64,000 nucleotides of DNA from Ferrovibrio terrae_A (GCF_943372915.1 NZ_CALSAN010000021.1:1-64000); one strand, 5' to 3'; shown: positions 16,909-26,842, counted from the stretch's first letter. The notes: generated from the sequence alone by a model not told the origin. Made by a program: numbers and translations.

Positions 16909-17583
16909 ATGGATGCACTGCTGCGCAACTTCTTCAACATCGATGTCTTCATCCAGGTCTTTCCCTACCTGCTGCAGGGTTTGTTCACCACGCTGTGGCT
17001 TTCAGCGCTGGTGATTCCACTTGGTCTGTTAGGCGGCCTCGCCGTGGCGCTGATCGGCACCCAGAGCGAAAGCCGCTGGATCCGCTTCCTGGTCGCCGCC
17101 TATGTCGATATCTTCCGCGCCCTGCCGCCGCTGGTGCTGCTGATCTTCATCTATTTCGGCACACCCTTCCTCGGGCTCGATATCCCGAAGCTGCTGGCGG
17201 TGGCGCTCGGCTTCCTGCTCAACAACTCGAGCTATTACGGCGAAGTCTTCCGCGCCGGCCTGCTCAGCGTGCCGCAGGGGCAGATGGAGGCGGCGCGCTC
17301 CACCGGGCTCACCCGCATGCAGGCACTGGCCTATGTGATCGTGCCGCAGGCCACCCGCAATGTGCTGCCTGATCTGGTCGGCAACAGCATCGAGGTGGTC
17401 AAGCTGACCACGATTGCCAGCGTGGTGGCGCTGCCGGAGTTGCTGCGCGTTGCCCGCGATGCCCAGGCGTTGCTGTTCAATCCGTCTCCGGTGGTGCTGG
17501 CGGCGCTGATCTACCTGGCACTGCTGTGGCCGCTGGTGCGCTGGCTCAGCCGGCTTGAACACAAGAACATGACGGCCAAGTAG
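16909..17583 (+). CDS. Polar amino-acid ABC transporter permease 2
   Basis: A 224-residue HisMQ/GlnP-type permease. The EAA loop is GQMEAARSTGLTRMQAL, then YVIVPQATRNVLPDLVGN. It is the last gene of the plus-strand importer operon, 6 bp after permease 1, and ends 7 bp before the convergent aldo/keto reductase stop. No terminator hairpin was seen in that small gap. Confidence 0.93.
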   Translation: MDALLRNFFNIDVFIQVFPYLLQGLFTTLWLSALVIPLGLLGGLAVALIGTQSESRWIRFLVAAYVDIFRALPPLVLLIFIYFGTPFLGLDIPKLLAVALGFLLNNSSYYGEVFRAGLLSVPQGQMEAARSTGLTRMQALAYVIVPQATRNVLPDLVGNSIEVVKLTTIASVVALPELLRVARDAQALLFNPSPVVLAALIYLALLWPLVRWLSRLEHKNMTAK

Positions 17584-17590
17584 GCGCGTC

Positions 17591-18433
17591 TCAGATCATT
17601 TCCAGCGGGCGGGCTTTTCTGGGTGGCGGAAAGGCCTGATCCAGTGCCGCAAGGTCGTCGGGCGTCAGCGCGATGTCCAGGGCTGCATGGTTGTCGCGCA
17701 GATGCTGCACGCTGCCGGCTTTGGGGATGGTGATGACAGTCTCCTCCCGCAGCAACCAGGCCAGTGCGATCTGGGCCGGCGTCACGCCATGCTGTTGCGC
17801 GATGGCCAGCAGGGCCTTATGGCCGGCCAGGCGCCCCTGCTCAATGGGTGAATAGGCCATGATCGGCTGCTGCTGCGCCCGGTGCCAGGGCAGCAGGTCA
17901 TATTCGATGCCGCGCCGGGTCAGGTTGTAGAGTACCTGGTTGGTAGCGCAGGCCTTGCCGCGGGGGTCGCGCGACAGTTCGGTCATGTCGTTGATATCGA
18001 AATTGCTGACACCCCAGTGACGGATCTTGCCGGCTTTCTGCAGGGCCTCGAAGGCATCCAGCGTTTCCGCCAGTGGCGGACTGCCGCGCCAGTGCAACAG
18101 GTAAAGGTCGATGCGGTCGGTCTGCAGCCGTTTCAGGCTGCGTTCGCAGGCCGCCACCGTGCCTTTGCGGCTGGAATTGCTCGGCAGCACCTTGCTGACG
18201 AGGAAAACCTCGTCGCGGCGGCCGGCCATCGCCTCGGCCACCAGTTCCTCCGAACGGCCGTCGCCATACATTTCGGCGGTGTCGATCAGCGTCATGCCGA
18301 GATCGAGACCAAGCCGCAGGGCGGTGATCTCGGCCTGGCGCAAGCTCGGTTTCTCCGCCATCTGCCAGGTGCCTTGGCCGAGGCGCGGCACAGTCTCGCC
18401 GCCGGGCAGGCGGACGGTTTTTCTGGTGGTCAT
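17591..18433 (-). CDS. Aldo/keto reductase
   Basis: A 280-residue NADPH-dependent (beta/alpha)8 reductase. The catalytic tetrad Asp-Tyr-Lys-His is recognisable in LIDTAEMYGDG, LVSKVLPSN and LYLLHWRGS. IRHWGVSNFD is the family signature. The sequence is close to the 2,5-diketogluconate-reductase-like group. It lies alone on the minus strand between the amino-acid importer and the PAP2 gene, so no pathway role can be given. Confidence 0.9.
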   Translation of the reverse strand: MTTRKTVRLPGGETVPRLGQGTWQMAEKPSLRQAEITALRLGLDLGMTLIDTAEMYGDGRSEELVAEAMAGRRDEVFLVSKVLPSNSSRKGTVAACERSLKRLQTDRIDLYLLHWRGSPPLAETLDAFEALQKAGKIRHWGVSNFDINDMTELSRDPRGKACATNQVLYNLTRRGIEYDLLPWHRAQQQPIMAYSPIEQGRLAGHKALLAIAQQHGVTPAQIALAWLLREETVITIPKAGSVQHLRDNHAALDIALTPDDLAALDQAFPPPRKARPLEMI

Positions 18434-18498
18434 GGCGGCTCCGTCTCTGACGCAGAAGGGTCAGAATAACGCTGTTGCCTGTGTCTATCGAGCCCCGG

Positions 18499-19266
18499 CT
18501 AACGGGCTTCGGTCGCCACGGCGGATGTCACCGTCAGGTGATGCAGCAGGCCAAGGCTGTCACTGGCCAGTTGCCGCACATCCTGGAACAGGACGGCAAG
18601 CTCCAGCGTGGCGAGGAAGGCGAGGCAGTAGAAGGATGTGGCATGGCGGGCTTCCCAGCGCAGCAGCGGACCGCCCAGCAACTGTGGCCGCAGAATGGCG
18701 AAGGTCAGATGCATGGCGACGATGCCGACCACGGCGCCCGCCAGGATGTCGGTGGCATAGTGATAGCCCAGATAGACGCGCGGCAGGCAGATCGCGATGG
18801 CGCTCCACAGGAAAGCCAGCAGGCCCAGCGGCCGGGACAGGCGCCACACGGCCGCGGCAAGGGCAAAGAACAGCACGGCATGATCGCTGGGGAAGGAGCT
18901 CCAGCCATCCAGCGTGTCCGGATTGATGCCAACGGGTGAGGCGAGGCCCAGTTCGGGATTGTGCAATGGCCGCGCGCGGAACGGCAGTGCGATCTGGAGG
19001 ACACGGGCAATGCCGATGGCGGCTATGGCGCCGGCCAGGGCGGTGAGAATGGTCTGGCGGCGCTGCACTGTGGCGTCATCGTGCCGGAACCACTGCCACC
19101 ACAGGAAGGCCATGAATACGCCACCCTTCAGCATGGCAGAATTGGCAAGATTGTAGATGAACCGGTCCAGCGCGGCATTTTCAGCGGCAAACTGGTTGAG
19201 CCAGAGCAGCAACCGGTGGTCCCACTGGATGACGGGGGCAAGAAATATGGCGAAACTGGACTGCAT
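18499..19266 (-). CDS. PAP2-family membrane phosphatase
   Basis: A 255-residue integral membrane lipid phosphatase. The three PAP2 motifs are visible: a variant motif 1 LPFRARPLHNP, motif 2 SSFPSDHA (PSDH instead of PSGH) and motif 3 RVYLGYHYATDILAG with its His and Asp. Five to six hydrophobic segments surround them. The substrate could be phosphatidate, undecaprenyl pyrophosphate or similar. It ends 65 bp from the aldo/keto reductase start and is divergent from flgD. Confidence 0.88.
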   Translation of the reverse strand: MQSSFAIFLAPVIQWDHRLLLWLNQFAAENAALDRFIYNLANSAMLKGGVFMAFLWWQWFRHDDATVQRRQTILTALAGAIAAIGIARVLQIALPFRARPLHNPELGLASPVGINPDTLDGWSSFPSDHAVLFFALAAAVWRLSRPLGLLAFLWSAIAICLPRVYLGYHYATDILAGAVVGIVAMHLTFAILRPQLLGGPLLRWEARHATSFYCLAFLATLELAVLFQDVRQLASDSLGLLHHLTVTSAVATEAR

Positions 19267-19480
19267 GGCGCGGGCCGTCTGGGTACGTTTCCTCAGTCTT
19301 CAATCTGTCATGAATCTGACATCCGGGCTGCCCGAAAGGGAGTTCCGCCGATGACCAAACAGTGACCGGCGAGCCTTTGGTGGTACTCCGAAAGAACAAC
19401 TAAATATCCCTAACGGAAATTAAGGCTGCGGCTGAAATTTGTTACGCAGCATTGCGACGGCGTGGTTTGAGATTTTACGC

Positions 19481-19494
19481 GGCGGTTCCTGCGC
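19481..19494 (+). promoter_or_regulatory. Weak candidate sigma-54 promoter for flgD
   Basis: GGC and GC dinucleotides with the sigma-54 -24/-12 spacing (GG-N10-GC) lie 36 bp before the flgD start. The -12 element is GCGC rather than TTGC, so the match is poor compared with the two strong sites at 25040 and 25442. Confidence 0.25.
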
Positions 19495-19529
19495 TAGAGG
19501 AAGGGCAACCCCTTCGCAGGAGAACCGCC

Positions 19530-20240
19530 ATGGTCAGCGCTGTCAGTTCCACCACTGTCACCACCACATCTGCCGCCAGCAGCGCCTCCAGCGCGCTGGC
19601 CAGCGATTTCGACACCTTCCTGCAATTGCTGACCACGCAGCTCAAGAACCAGGATCCGACCGATCCAATGGATGCGAACGAATTCACTGAACAGTTGGTC
19701 CAGTTCAGCCAGGTCGAACAACAGATCAACATCAATGAGAATCTAGAAACCATGATTGCCATGCTGCAGAGTCAGCAGTCGAGCAACAACCTGAGCTATA
19801 TCGGCAAGGTGGTCGATTTCGACAGCAACGAGATCGAGCTGGCCGAAGGCGGCACCGGCTTCTGGTCCTACGACCTGCCCGACGACGCAGCGACGGTGCA
19901 ATACCGGATTCTCGACGAGGACGGCAATGTGGTGCGCAGTGGCAGCATGTCTGCCGAGGATGCGGGTGCCGGCACCAGCGGCCGGATCGAGGTGGCCTGG
20001 GATGGCACCGATGCCGAAGGCAATGCCTGCGATGCCGGCAACTACACGCTCGAGGTCACGGCCAAGGATGCCTCCGGTGCTGTGCTGGATGGCACCAAGG
20101 TCTATGCCCGTGGCTATGTCGAGGCTGTCGAGACCATCGATGGCACCCAGTATCTGATCGTATCGGGCATGCAGGTTCTGCCCGAGGATGTCATCGCCGT
20201 ATTTGATGCCGGTACGACGGACGACGACACTGACGCCTGA
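19530..20240 (+). CDS. flgD: Flagellar hook-capping protein FlgD
   Basis: A 236-residue hook-assembly scaffold. The conserved N-terminal block is clear: DFDTFLQLLTTQLKNQDPTDPMDANEFTEQLVQFSQVEQQ, residues about 25-65 in outline, followed by the FlgD Ig-like and Tudor-like region (DGTDAEGNACDAGNYTLEV). AGGAG lies 7 bases before the ATG at 19530; longer in-frame starts upstream lack this. It is followed after 10 bp by a glycosyltransferase gene. Confidence 0.94.
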   Translation: MVSAVSSTTVTTTSAASSASSALASDFDTFLQLLTTQLKNQDPTDPMDANEFTEQLVQFSQVEQQININENLETMIAMLQSQQSSNNLSYIGKVVDFDSNEIELAEGGTGFWSYDLPDDAATVQYRILDEDGNVVRSGSMSAEDAGAGTSGRIEVAWDGTDAEGNACDAGNYTLEVTAKDASGAVLDGTKVYARGYVEAVETIDGTQYLIVSGMQVLPEDVIAVFDAGTTDDDTDA

Positions 20241-20250
20241 TCAGACCGCC

Positions 20251-21000
20251 ATGACGCGCCCACTCATTTTTGTTGCCACCCCCTGCTATGGCGGGCAGGT
20301 GCACCAGGCCTACATGCAGTCGGTCATCGGCCTGATGCAGCATGCCCGCAGCAGCTTTTTCGATGTCACCCTGGCGATGCTGGGCAATGACTCGCTGATC
20401 ACGCGCAGCCGCAACACGCTGGTATCCGCCTTCCTCGATATGCCGCAGGCCACGCATCTGCTGTTCGTCGATGCCGATATCTCCTTCGATCCGAAGCAGG
20501 TCGAGCGCATGCTGCGGTTTGGCGAAGATGTCGTCGCCGGTGTCTATCCGCTCAAGGTGCTGGACTGGGAGCATGCGCGTGTCACCGGTCAGCGCCAATG
20601 GGGCGAGGAATCGGCGCTGCGCTATTGCGGCACGCCCTGCCAGGATGACGAGGCTGAGAGGCGTGAAGGCTTTGTCACGGGTATTCATGCGGGCACCGGT
20701 TTCATGCTGATTACCCGTCGGGCGATCCAGCGTGTTGTCGCAGCCCATCCGGAATTGCGCTACAGCCACATGCTGGTCCACCCACCAGTGCGCGGCAACC
20801 GGATCGATCATGCGATCTTCGATTGCATGATCGATCCCGATACCGGCACATATCTCAGCGAGGATTATGCCTTCTGCTGGCGCTGGCGTCGCACGGGCGG
20901 CAAGGTCTGGCTCGATACGGCCGGCCGGCTCACACATACGGGGGCCCATGACTTCCGTGGCAATCCGGCGCCACGCTATGCGGCGCAGCTGCAGCCATGA
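20251..21000 (+). CDS. Glycosyltransferase (GT-A-like) linked to flgD
   Basis: A 249-residue protein opening with the nucleotide-sugar strand LIFVATPCYGGQVH. An R-x-R-N-T-L helix follows, then the DXD-type metal motif LLFVDADISF near residue 75. The C-terminal half has LSEDYAFCWRWRRTGG, the usual acceptor/catalytic SED region. It starts 10 bp after flgD and overlaps the following oxygenase gene by 4 bp, so all three are probably one transcript. Function in modifying a flagellar or secreted protein is inferred only from this placement. Confidence 0.75.
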   Translation: MTRPLIFVATPCYGGQVHQAYMQSVIGLMQHARSSFFDVTLAMLGNDSLITRSRNTLVSAFLDMPQATHLLFVDADISFDPKQVERMLRFGEDVVAGVYPLKVLDWEHARVTGQRQWGEESALRYCGTPCQDDEAERREGFVTGIHAGTGFMLITRRAIQRVVAAHPELRYSHMLVHPPVRGNRIDHAIFDCMIDPDTGTYLSEDYAFCWRWRRTGGKVWLDTAGRLTHTGAHDFRGNPAPRYAAQLQP

Positions 21001-21632
21001 CCGCGCATAGCGAAATCCGCCATCTGTTCGCCACGCCATTGGTGCAGATTGATCTGGGCGGGCAGGCGGCGCTGCTGGCGGGATTGCGTGCACTGATCCT
21101 GGAACATGCAGCGGTCGATCCTGGCGTGCGGCACAGCAATCGTGGCGGCTGGCAGTCGCGCGATGATTTCTTCAACTGGGCCGGTATTCCCGGTCAGGGT
21201 CTCTATGCCGTGATTGAGGAAGCCATTGGCAACATCACCATGGTTTGCGGTGCCAATGGCCTGGAACGCCAGCGTCTCGCCTGGAAGGTGAATGCCTGGG
21301 CAAATATCAACGGGCCTGGAAACGGCAACGACATGCATTGCCATCCCGGTGCCTACTGGTCTGGCTGTTTCTATGTCGATGATGGCGGTATCGCGGGCCG
21401 GGATGGCCGCGGTGGTGCCATCGAATTCTATGATCCGCGTGGCCCTCTGCCGATGGCCTACAATCCGTTGGTCAAGATGGCGATCAAGGGCTGCGTAACT
21501 GCGGGTCTGGGGGAGCGTGTATTCCCGCGAAGCGGGCAACTGCTGATTTTCCCCTCATGGCTGCTGCATGCAGTGCAGCCCTATGAAGGCGATGGCCGGC
21601 GGATCTCGGTGGCCTTCAATCTGTCGCTTTGA
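20997..21632 (+). CDS. Putative 2OG-Fe(II) oxygenase (TIGR02466-like)
   Basis: A 211-residue cupin-fold oxygenase-like protein. Candidate iron ligands are the histidines in NDMHCHPGAYWSG with the following acidic residues, and the distal histidine in FPSWLLHAVQPYEG. RRISVAFN carries the likely 2-oxoglutarate arginine. This pattern fits the putative 2OG-Fe(II) oxygenase family TIGR02466. It is unrelated in sequence to the oxygenase at 4331. The ATGA overlap with the glycosyltransferase suggests the two act on one target, for example hydroxylation then glycosylation. Confidence 0.75.
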   Translation: MTAHSEIRHLFATPLVQIDLGGQAALLAGLRALILEHAAVDPGVRHSNRGGWQSRDDFFNWAGIPGQGLYAVIEEAIGNITMVCGANGLERQRLAWKVNAWANINGPGNGNDMHCHPGAYWSGCFYVDDGGIAGRDGRGGAIEFYDPRGPLPMAYNPLVKMAIKGCVTAGLGERVFPRSGQLLIFPSWLLHAVQPYEGDGRRISVAFNLSL

Positions 21633-21750
21633 CCATCTGCGGCAATGCGCCGCGCTGTGATGGCGATCACCTTGGTAAACAAGCATTAACTGCAGATCGC
21701 AACACTCCGTTACAAACTCGCGCTTTCGCAGCGCAGGATCGGCTGGCATC

Positions 21751-22517
<767 letters not shown>

Positions 22518-22518
<1 letters not shown>

Positions 22519-24122
22519 TGAAACTGATTGGACGGTCGCTGCGTAAATTCGGCAGCGATCGCATTGTATGGCGTATTGCGGGGACCATCATCCTGGCGAT
22601 CCTGTGCACGCAGGTCGCCACCGTATTGCTGTTGCGCAGTACGCGCCCGCGCGAAATGCCACTCTACAGCATCGAGGCCCTGACAGCGGAGATGCGCCGC
22701 CATGCCGCCGGGGCGGCGGTTCGCGACGACGACATCCTGATGCCTGTGCTCGATATGCCGCCGCCGGCGCATGACGCCATCCGCCAGCCGTTTCCGTTCC
22801 GTGACGTGCAGCGGCGGTTGCAGCTTGCGTTGGCAGAGAGCGGCATCGAGCAGGTGACGGTGAGCGTCGATTGGCCGCGACCCGGCGGGCGACTACTGCT
22901 ATGGCCTCTGCCGGTGCCGCGCATCGCGGTGGCGGTGGGGCCGGAGCAGGGCAGCGGCGACGGGGTGCGGTCGATGCCGCGGCTGATTTTCGGCGGCGGC
23001 CCCGAACTGGACGGGTTCAGGCCGCCACCACCCGGAGCGCCACACGGAGCACCACCCGGGCCGCCACCCGGATTCCCGCTTGGTCCGCCAACCGGCTGGC
23101 CGGTCCGTGCACCGCCGGGGCCGGACGAGCCGCCCCGCACGGGCTATTTCGACGAGGATTTTCTTGTCCCCGGGATATTTACCGTCTGGATCCGCCAGGC
23201 CAGCGCCGCCGGCGAGCCGGTCTGGACGGCCTATCGGCCCAAGGTGGCTTTCGAGCCGATCTCGCCGCTGGCCATCACACTGCTGTGGTTCACGCTGATC
23301 ATGGGCATCATCGCCGGCCTGGCCTTCTGGTCGACCTGGCGCATGCTGCGGCCGTTCAAGCAGCTGGTGGCGGCGGCGCAAGGCTGGCGGGCGGAGCAGG
23401 AGCCGGTGAAGTTGCCCGAGAAAGGTCCGGTCGAATTCCGCGCCATCGCCACCGCCTTCAACGAGATGCAGGACAAGATCAACCGCTTCGTACGCGACCG
23501 CACCGAATTGGTGATCGCCCTGTCGCACGATCTGCGCACACCGCTGACCCGGCTGCAGCTGCGCGCCGAATATGTGGAAGACAGCGAACAGCGCCAACGC
23601 ATGCTGGATGAACTGCATTTCATGGAAATGCTGACCGATCAGCTGTTGTCCTTCGCCTCGTTCAACCCGCGCAACGAGCCGATCGAGAAAGTGGATTTCG
23701 CCGTCCTGCTGGTCACGCTCTGCGACGACCGCTCCGATGCCGGGGCGGTGATCGAATATTCCGGCCCGCCGCATCTGGCCTTGAGCTGCCGGCCGACCGC
23801 GATGCTGCGGGCGATCATGAACCTGATCGACAATGCAATCAAATACAGCGACTTCGCCTATGTATCGCTGATTCCTGAAATCAACGGGGTGCGCATTTTC
23901 ATCCGCGACAGTGGGCCAGGCATCCCGGAAGACGAGATTGAAAAGGTGTTCCAGCCCTTCTACCGTGTCGATGCCTCGCGCAGTCGTGAAACCGGTGGCC
24001 TCGGCATGGGATTGAGCGTCGCCCGCGCCATCATCCTGGAGCATCGCGGCACCATCCACCTGCGCAACCGCCAGCCGCATGGCCTAGAGGTCGAGGTGTT
24101 TCTGCCCTTCGGCCTGAGCTGA
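22518..24122 (+). CDS. Sensor histidine kinase with proline-rich periplasmic domain
   Basis: A 534-residue EnvZ/RstB-like kinase. TM1 is near residues 16-39 and TM2 near 247-270, with a periplasmic domain of about 200 residues between. That domain contains a run of Pro/Gly-rich sequence near residues 172-212 (PPPPGAPHGAPPGPPPG, then PLGPPTGWP). HAMP follows TM2; the phospho-His is in ALSHDLRTPLTRL, the N box is NLIDNAIKYSD, then DSGPGIPEDEI and GGLGMGLSVA. Cognate partner is the coupled OmpR regulator. The signal is unknown. Confidence 0.93.
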
Positions 24123-24124
24123 CA

Positions 24125-24994
24125 TCAGCCCTTCATCCCCACCACCGTGGTCATCATCTCGTTGGCGGCCTGGATCACCTGCGAATTCATTGAATAGGCC
24201 TGCTGGGCCATGATCAGCTTGGTCATCTGGTCGGCGGTATCCACGGTGGAGGATTCCAGCGCGCCGCCAACGATGGTGCCGATGCCGGCCCGGTTCGTGC
24301 CGGCCATCGGATTGCCGTAGACGGCCGCGCCTGACTCCGCCGTGGCGACATAGGCGGTGCCATCGATACGGTCCAGGCTGTCGGGCTCGCGGAAATTGGC
24401 CAGCAGCACCTGGCCCTGGGTGCCGGTGCTGCCATCGTCGTAATTCACCGTGATGACGCCGCCATCGGCGATGCTGACACTGCTGAAACCGCCGCCGGCG
24501 GCATTGTCGCTGGTATCGATGGTCAGGATCGACGGCGTGGTGCCGGTGCCGCTGGCCGAACCCATCAGGTAATAGCCGGCCGAATTGACCAGGCGGCCGC
24601 TGCTGTCGAGATGGAAATCGCCCTGGCGGGTGTAGTAGGGCGTGCTTTCAAAGCCGGTCGGCTCGCCGGTTTCCGGGTCCACGGCGGTAGCCTTCGCCAC
24701 CACGAAGAAGCCGTTGCCGCTGATCGCCGCCGCTGTGGTGCTGTCGTCATCGACGATCTGGCCCTGGCCGCGATTGGCGAAGTCGGCCGCGGCCACCACA
24801 CCCATCTGTCGGGTGCTGCCCAGCACCGGGCTGCTGGTGGCCTGCATGCCCTGCAGCACATCAAGGAACTGCGTCTCCACCGCCTTGTAGCCGGTGGTGG
24901 TGGCATTGGCGACATTGTCTGAGATGTTGCTGATCGCCATCGACTGCGCAGTGATCGCCTGCACCGCCACATTCATCACGCCGTTGATTGTCAT
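24125..24994 (-). CDS. Short flagellar hook-like protein (FlgE-family paralogue)
   Basis: A 289-residue flagellar rod/hook-family protein. The N-terminal rod domain shows ISNISDNVANATTTGYKAVETQF, the middle has ISGNGFFVV, and the C-terminal helix ends QAYSMNSQVIQAANEMM. It aligns end to end with the 447-residue FlgE at 25499 but lacks about 150 residues of the central D1/D2 region. It could be a second hook protein, a hook-basal-body junction protein or FlgF-like. It is transcribed away from flgE from its own sigma-54 promoter (25040-25053). Confidence 0.85.
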   Translation of the reverse strand: MTINGVMNVAVQAITAQSMAISNISDNVANATTTGYKAVETQFLDVLQGMQATSSPVLGSTRQMGVVAAADFANRGQGQIVDDDSTTAAAISGNGFFVVAKATAVDPETGEPTGFESTPYYTRQGDFHLDSSGRLVNSAGYYLMGSASGTGTTPSILTIDTSDNAAGGGFSSVSIADGGVITVNYDDGSTGTQGQVLLANFREPDSLDRIDGTAYVATAESGAAVYGNPMAGTNRAGIGTIVGGALESSTVDTADQMTKLIMAQQAYSMNSQVIQAANEMMTTVVGMKG

Positions 24995-25039
24995 TGCTGC
25001 ACCTTGTGCTGGATCGAATTGTCCTGACCATCACAGAGA

Positions 25040-25053
25040 GCAAGGCGCGTGCC
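25040..25053 (-). promoter_or_regulatory. Sigma-54 promoter for the short hook-like gene
   Basis: On the minus strand GGCACG-N4-TTGC, a full match to the sigma-54 -24/-12 consensus, lies 46 bp before the start codon at 24994. Expected transcription start is near 25028. It mirrors the promoter at 25442. Confidence 0.8.
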
Positions 25054-25303
25054 GTTGCATGCTGTCGCCCGACTGAAGCCGCCTTGGTGAAGACCGACAC
25101 ACACCGCAACATTGCGACGCGGCGCGCCGTCTGTTGCGAAGGCTGTGGGGCAGGATGCCGACGCACTGCTAAGTGCTTCTCGGTGCTCGATAAATGTTCC
25201 TGAAATATTCTTTCAGAATGGCCTTAACCGGGATTAAGCCTTCCGCCACATTGTTAACTTTTGTTACCGGAAACGAGCCATACACATTGTACGGATTATC
25301 GTT

Positions 25304-25328
25304 AAATACGCATAAACTATGCATATTT
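25304..25328. promoter_or_regulatory. AT-rich imperfect palindrome in the divergent hook promoter region
   Basis: Arms AAATACGCATA and TATGCATATTT (10 of 11 positions symmetrical) flank a 3-bp centre, 10 bp from the ftr-like site. The 504-bp region 24995-25498 has no gene; it holds two sigma-54 promoters, this palindrome and the ftr site. It may bind IHF or an unknown regulator. Confidence 0.4.
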
Positions 25329-25337
25329 TACCCAGCC

Positions 25338-25352
25338 CGGCAAAATTTGCCG
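25338..25352. promoter_or_regulatory. ftr-type (FlbD) enhancer site
   Basis: CGGCAAA and TTTGCCG form a perfect palindrome around one base, preceded by CC. This fits the Caulobacter ftr element (CCCGGCAA-type half sites), which FlbD binds about 100 bp upstream of sigma-54 flagellar promoters. Here it is about 90 bp upstream of the flgE -24 element. Confidence 0.65.
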
Positions 25353-25441
25353 ATGTGAACGGACAGGCAAGCGTTAACCCGCATTCATCCTTTGGCAAGA
25401 AATCCAGCACTGCCAAGGGCATAGGATCAGAGTCATAAAAC

Positions 25442-25455
25442 GGCACGCTCCTTGC
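25442..25455 (+). promoter_or_regulatory. Sigma-54 promoter for flgE
   Basis: GGCACG-N4-TTGC matches the sigma-54 consensus at the exact spacing, 44 bp upstream of the flgE ATG; start of transcription is expected near 25467. It probably drives flgE-flgK-flgL and the EF-hand lipoprotein gene. Confidence 0.85.
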
Positions 25456-25498
25456 TCTGAGGATCGGCGACACCGCCATCCAGCCAAGGAGCCAAGCC

Positions 25499-26842
25499 AT
25501 GTCGATTACCGGTGCAATGCAGACCGCGATCTCGGGAATGAACGGGCAGTCCACCGCGATCGGCTACATCTCTGACAACGTCGCGAATGCCAGCACCATC
25601 GGTTACAAGAAGGTGGAATCGCGCTTCCAGACGCTGATCACGCAGTCGAGCGCGCAGTCAAACACGCATTCATCCGGCGGTGTGCTGAACCAGCCCTTCT
25701 TCGCCAACAATGCACAGGGTTCGATCACCCAGGTCTCGTCCACCACCTCGATCGCGATTTCCGGCAATGGTTTCATCCCGGTGTCGAAAGCCACCGGTGT
25801 CGATTCCACCACCGGCCTGCCGACCTTTGAGACCACCAGCTATTACACCCGCGTCGGCGACTTCACGCAGAACTCGCAGGGTTTCCTGGTCAATTCGTCG
25901 GGTTACTATCTGCAGGGCTGGTCGGTCGATCCGGTCACCGGCGTGGTCGATACCTCCAGCACCACGGAAGTGCAGGTCTCCAACCTGCTGGATGCGCCGG
26001 TGGCGACCAGCACGGTGGATTACGCCGCCAACCTGCCGTCGAATGTGGAGAATGCCAGCGGCGGCCTGCCGGCAACGCTGCCGGTCAGCTCGATCCAGAT
26101 TTTCGATGCGCTGGGCAATGCCCGCACGCTCAATCTCACCTGGACCCGGATCGGCACCGATACCTGGACTCTAGCGGTCGAGGCGCCGGACAGCACGCCG
26201 TCCAATTTCGGTCCGGCCACAGTGCATTTTGGTGCTTCGCTCGGCGGCGTCGGCGCTGACATCTCCGCCGGTGCGCTGTCGTCGCTGGAGTCGGCGGGCG
26301 GCATGACGGCCAGCGCGGCCGGTGCGGTCGATGACAACGCTGCGTTCAATTTCTCGCTCAATTTCGGGTCGGGGTCGCAGGATATCAGCCTCGACCTCGG
26401 CTCCTATGGCAACACCATCGGCACCACGCAGTTTGCCGGCGATACCCTGACGCTGAACGACTTCAGCCAGAATGGTGTGCCGCAGGGCACCTTCAAGAGC
26501 CTCGCGATCGACGAGCAGGGCTTTGTCTCGGTCACCTTCGACAATGGCAATGTGAAGACCTTCTACCAGATCCCGCTGGCCCGCTTCAGTGACCCCACCG
26601 AACTGGACCGCGTCAACGGCAATGCCTTCGTGGCGACGCCGCAATCGGGTGCCGCGATCCTGGCCCAGGCCGGGTCCAGCGGGGTGGGCGACTTCGTTTC
26701 GGCCGCCATCGAGGGATCGAATGTCGATATTGCCGATGAATTCTCCAAGCTGATCGTCGCGCAGCGGGCCTATTCGGCGAATGCGCGCATCATCACGGCG
26801 ACCGACGAACTGCTGCAGGAAACCATCAACATCCGGCGCTAG
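25499..26842 (+). CDS. flgE: Flagellar hook protein FlgE
   Basis: A 447-residue hook subunit. The N-terminal D0 segment has GYISDNVANASTIGYKKVESRF, the middle ISGNGFIPVSKATG and TTSYYTRVGDFTQNSQG, then a FlgE D2 region (LNLTWTRIGTDTW), and the C-terminal helix DEFSKLIVAQRAYSANARI. Length fits FlgE better than FlgF or FlgG. GAG-rich ribosome-binding sequence AAGGAG lies before the ATG. It is followed by flgK after a hairpin that spans its stop codon. Confidence 0.93.
   Translation: MSITGAMQTAISGMNGQSTAIGYISDNVANASTIGYKKVESRFQTLITQSSAQSNTHSSGGVLNQPFFANNAQGSITQVSSTTSIAISGNGFIPVSKATGVDSTTGLPTFETTSYYTRVGDFTQNSQGFLVNSSGYYLQGWSVDPVTGVVDTSSTTEVQVSNLLDAPVATSTVDYAANLPSNVENASGGLPATLPVSSIQIFDALGNARTLNLTWTRIGTDTWTLAVEAPDSTPSNFGPATVHFGASLGGVGADISAGALSSLESAGGMTASAAGAVDDNAAFNFSLNFGSGSQDISLDLGSYGNTIGTTQFAGDTLTLNDFSQNGVPQGTFKSLAIDEQGFVSVTFDNGNVKTFYQIPLARFSDPTELDRVNGNAFVATPQSGAAILAQAGSSGVGDFVSAAIEGSNVDIADEFSKLIVAQRAYSANARIITATDELLQETINIRR

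Noticed and set aside
22899..24080. Minus-strand 393-codon frame across the histidine kinase
   Set aside because: The plus strand holds an intact kinase with all catalytic boxes; the opposite frame has no family motif.
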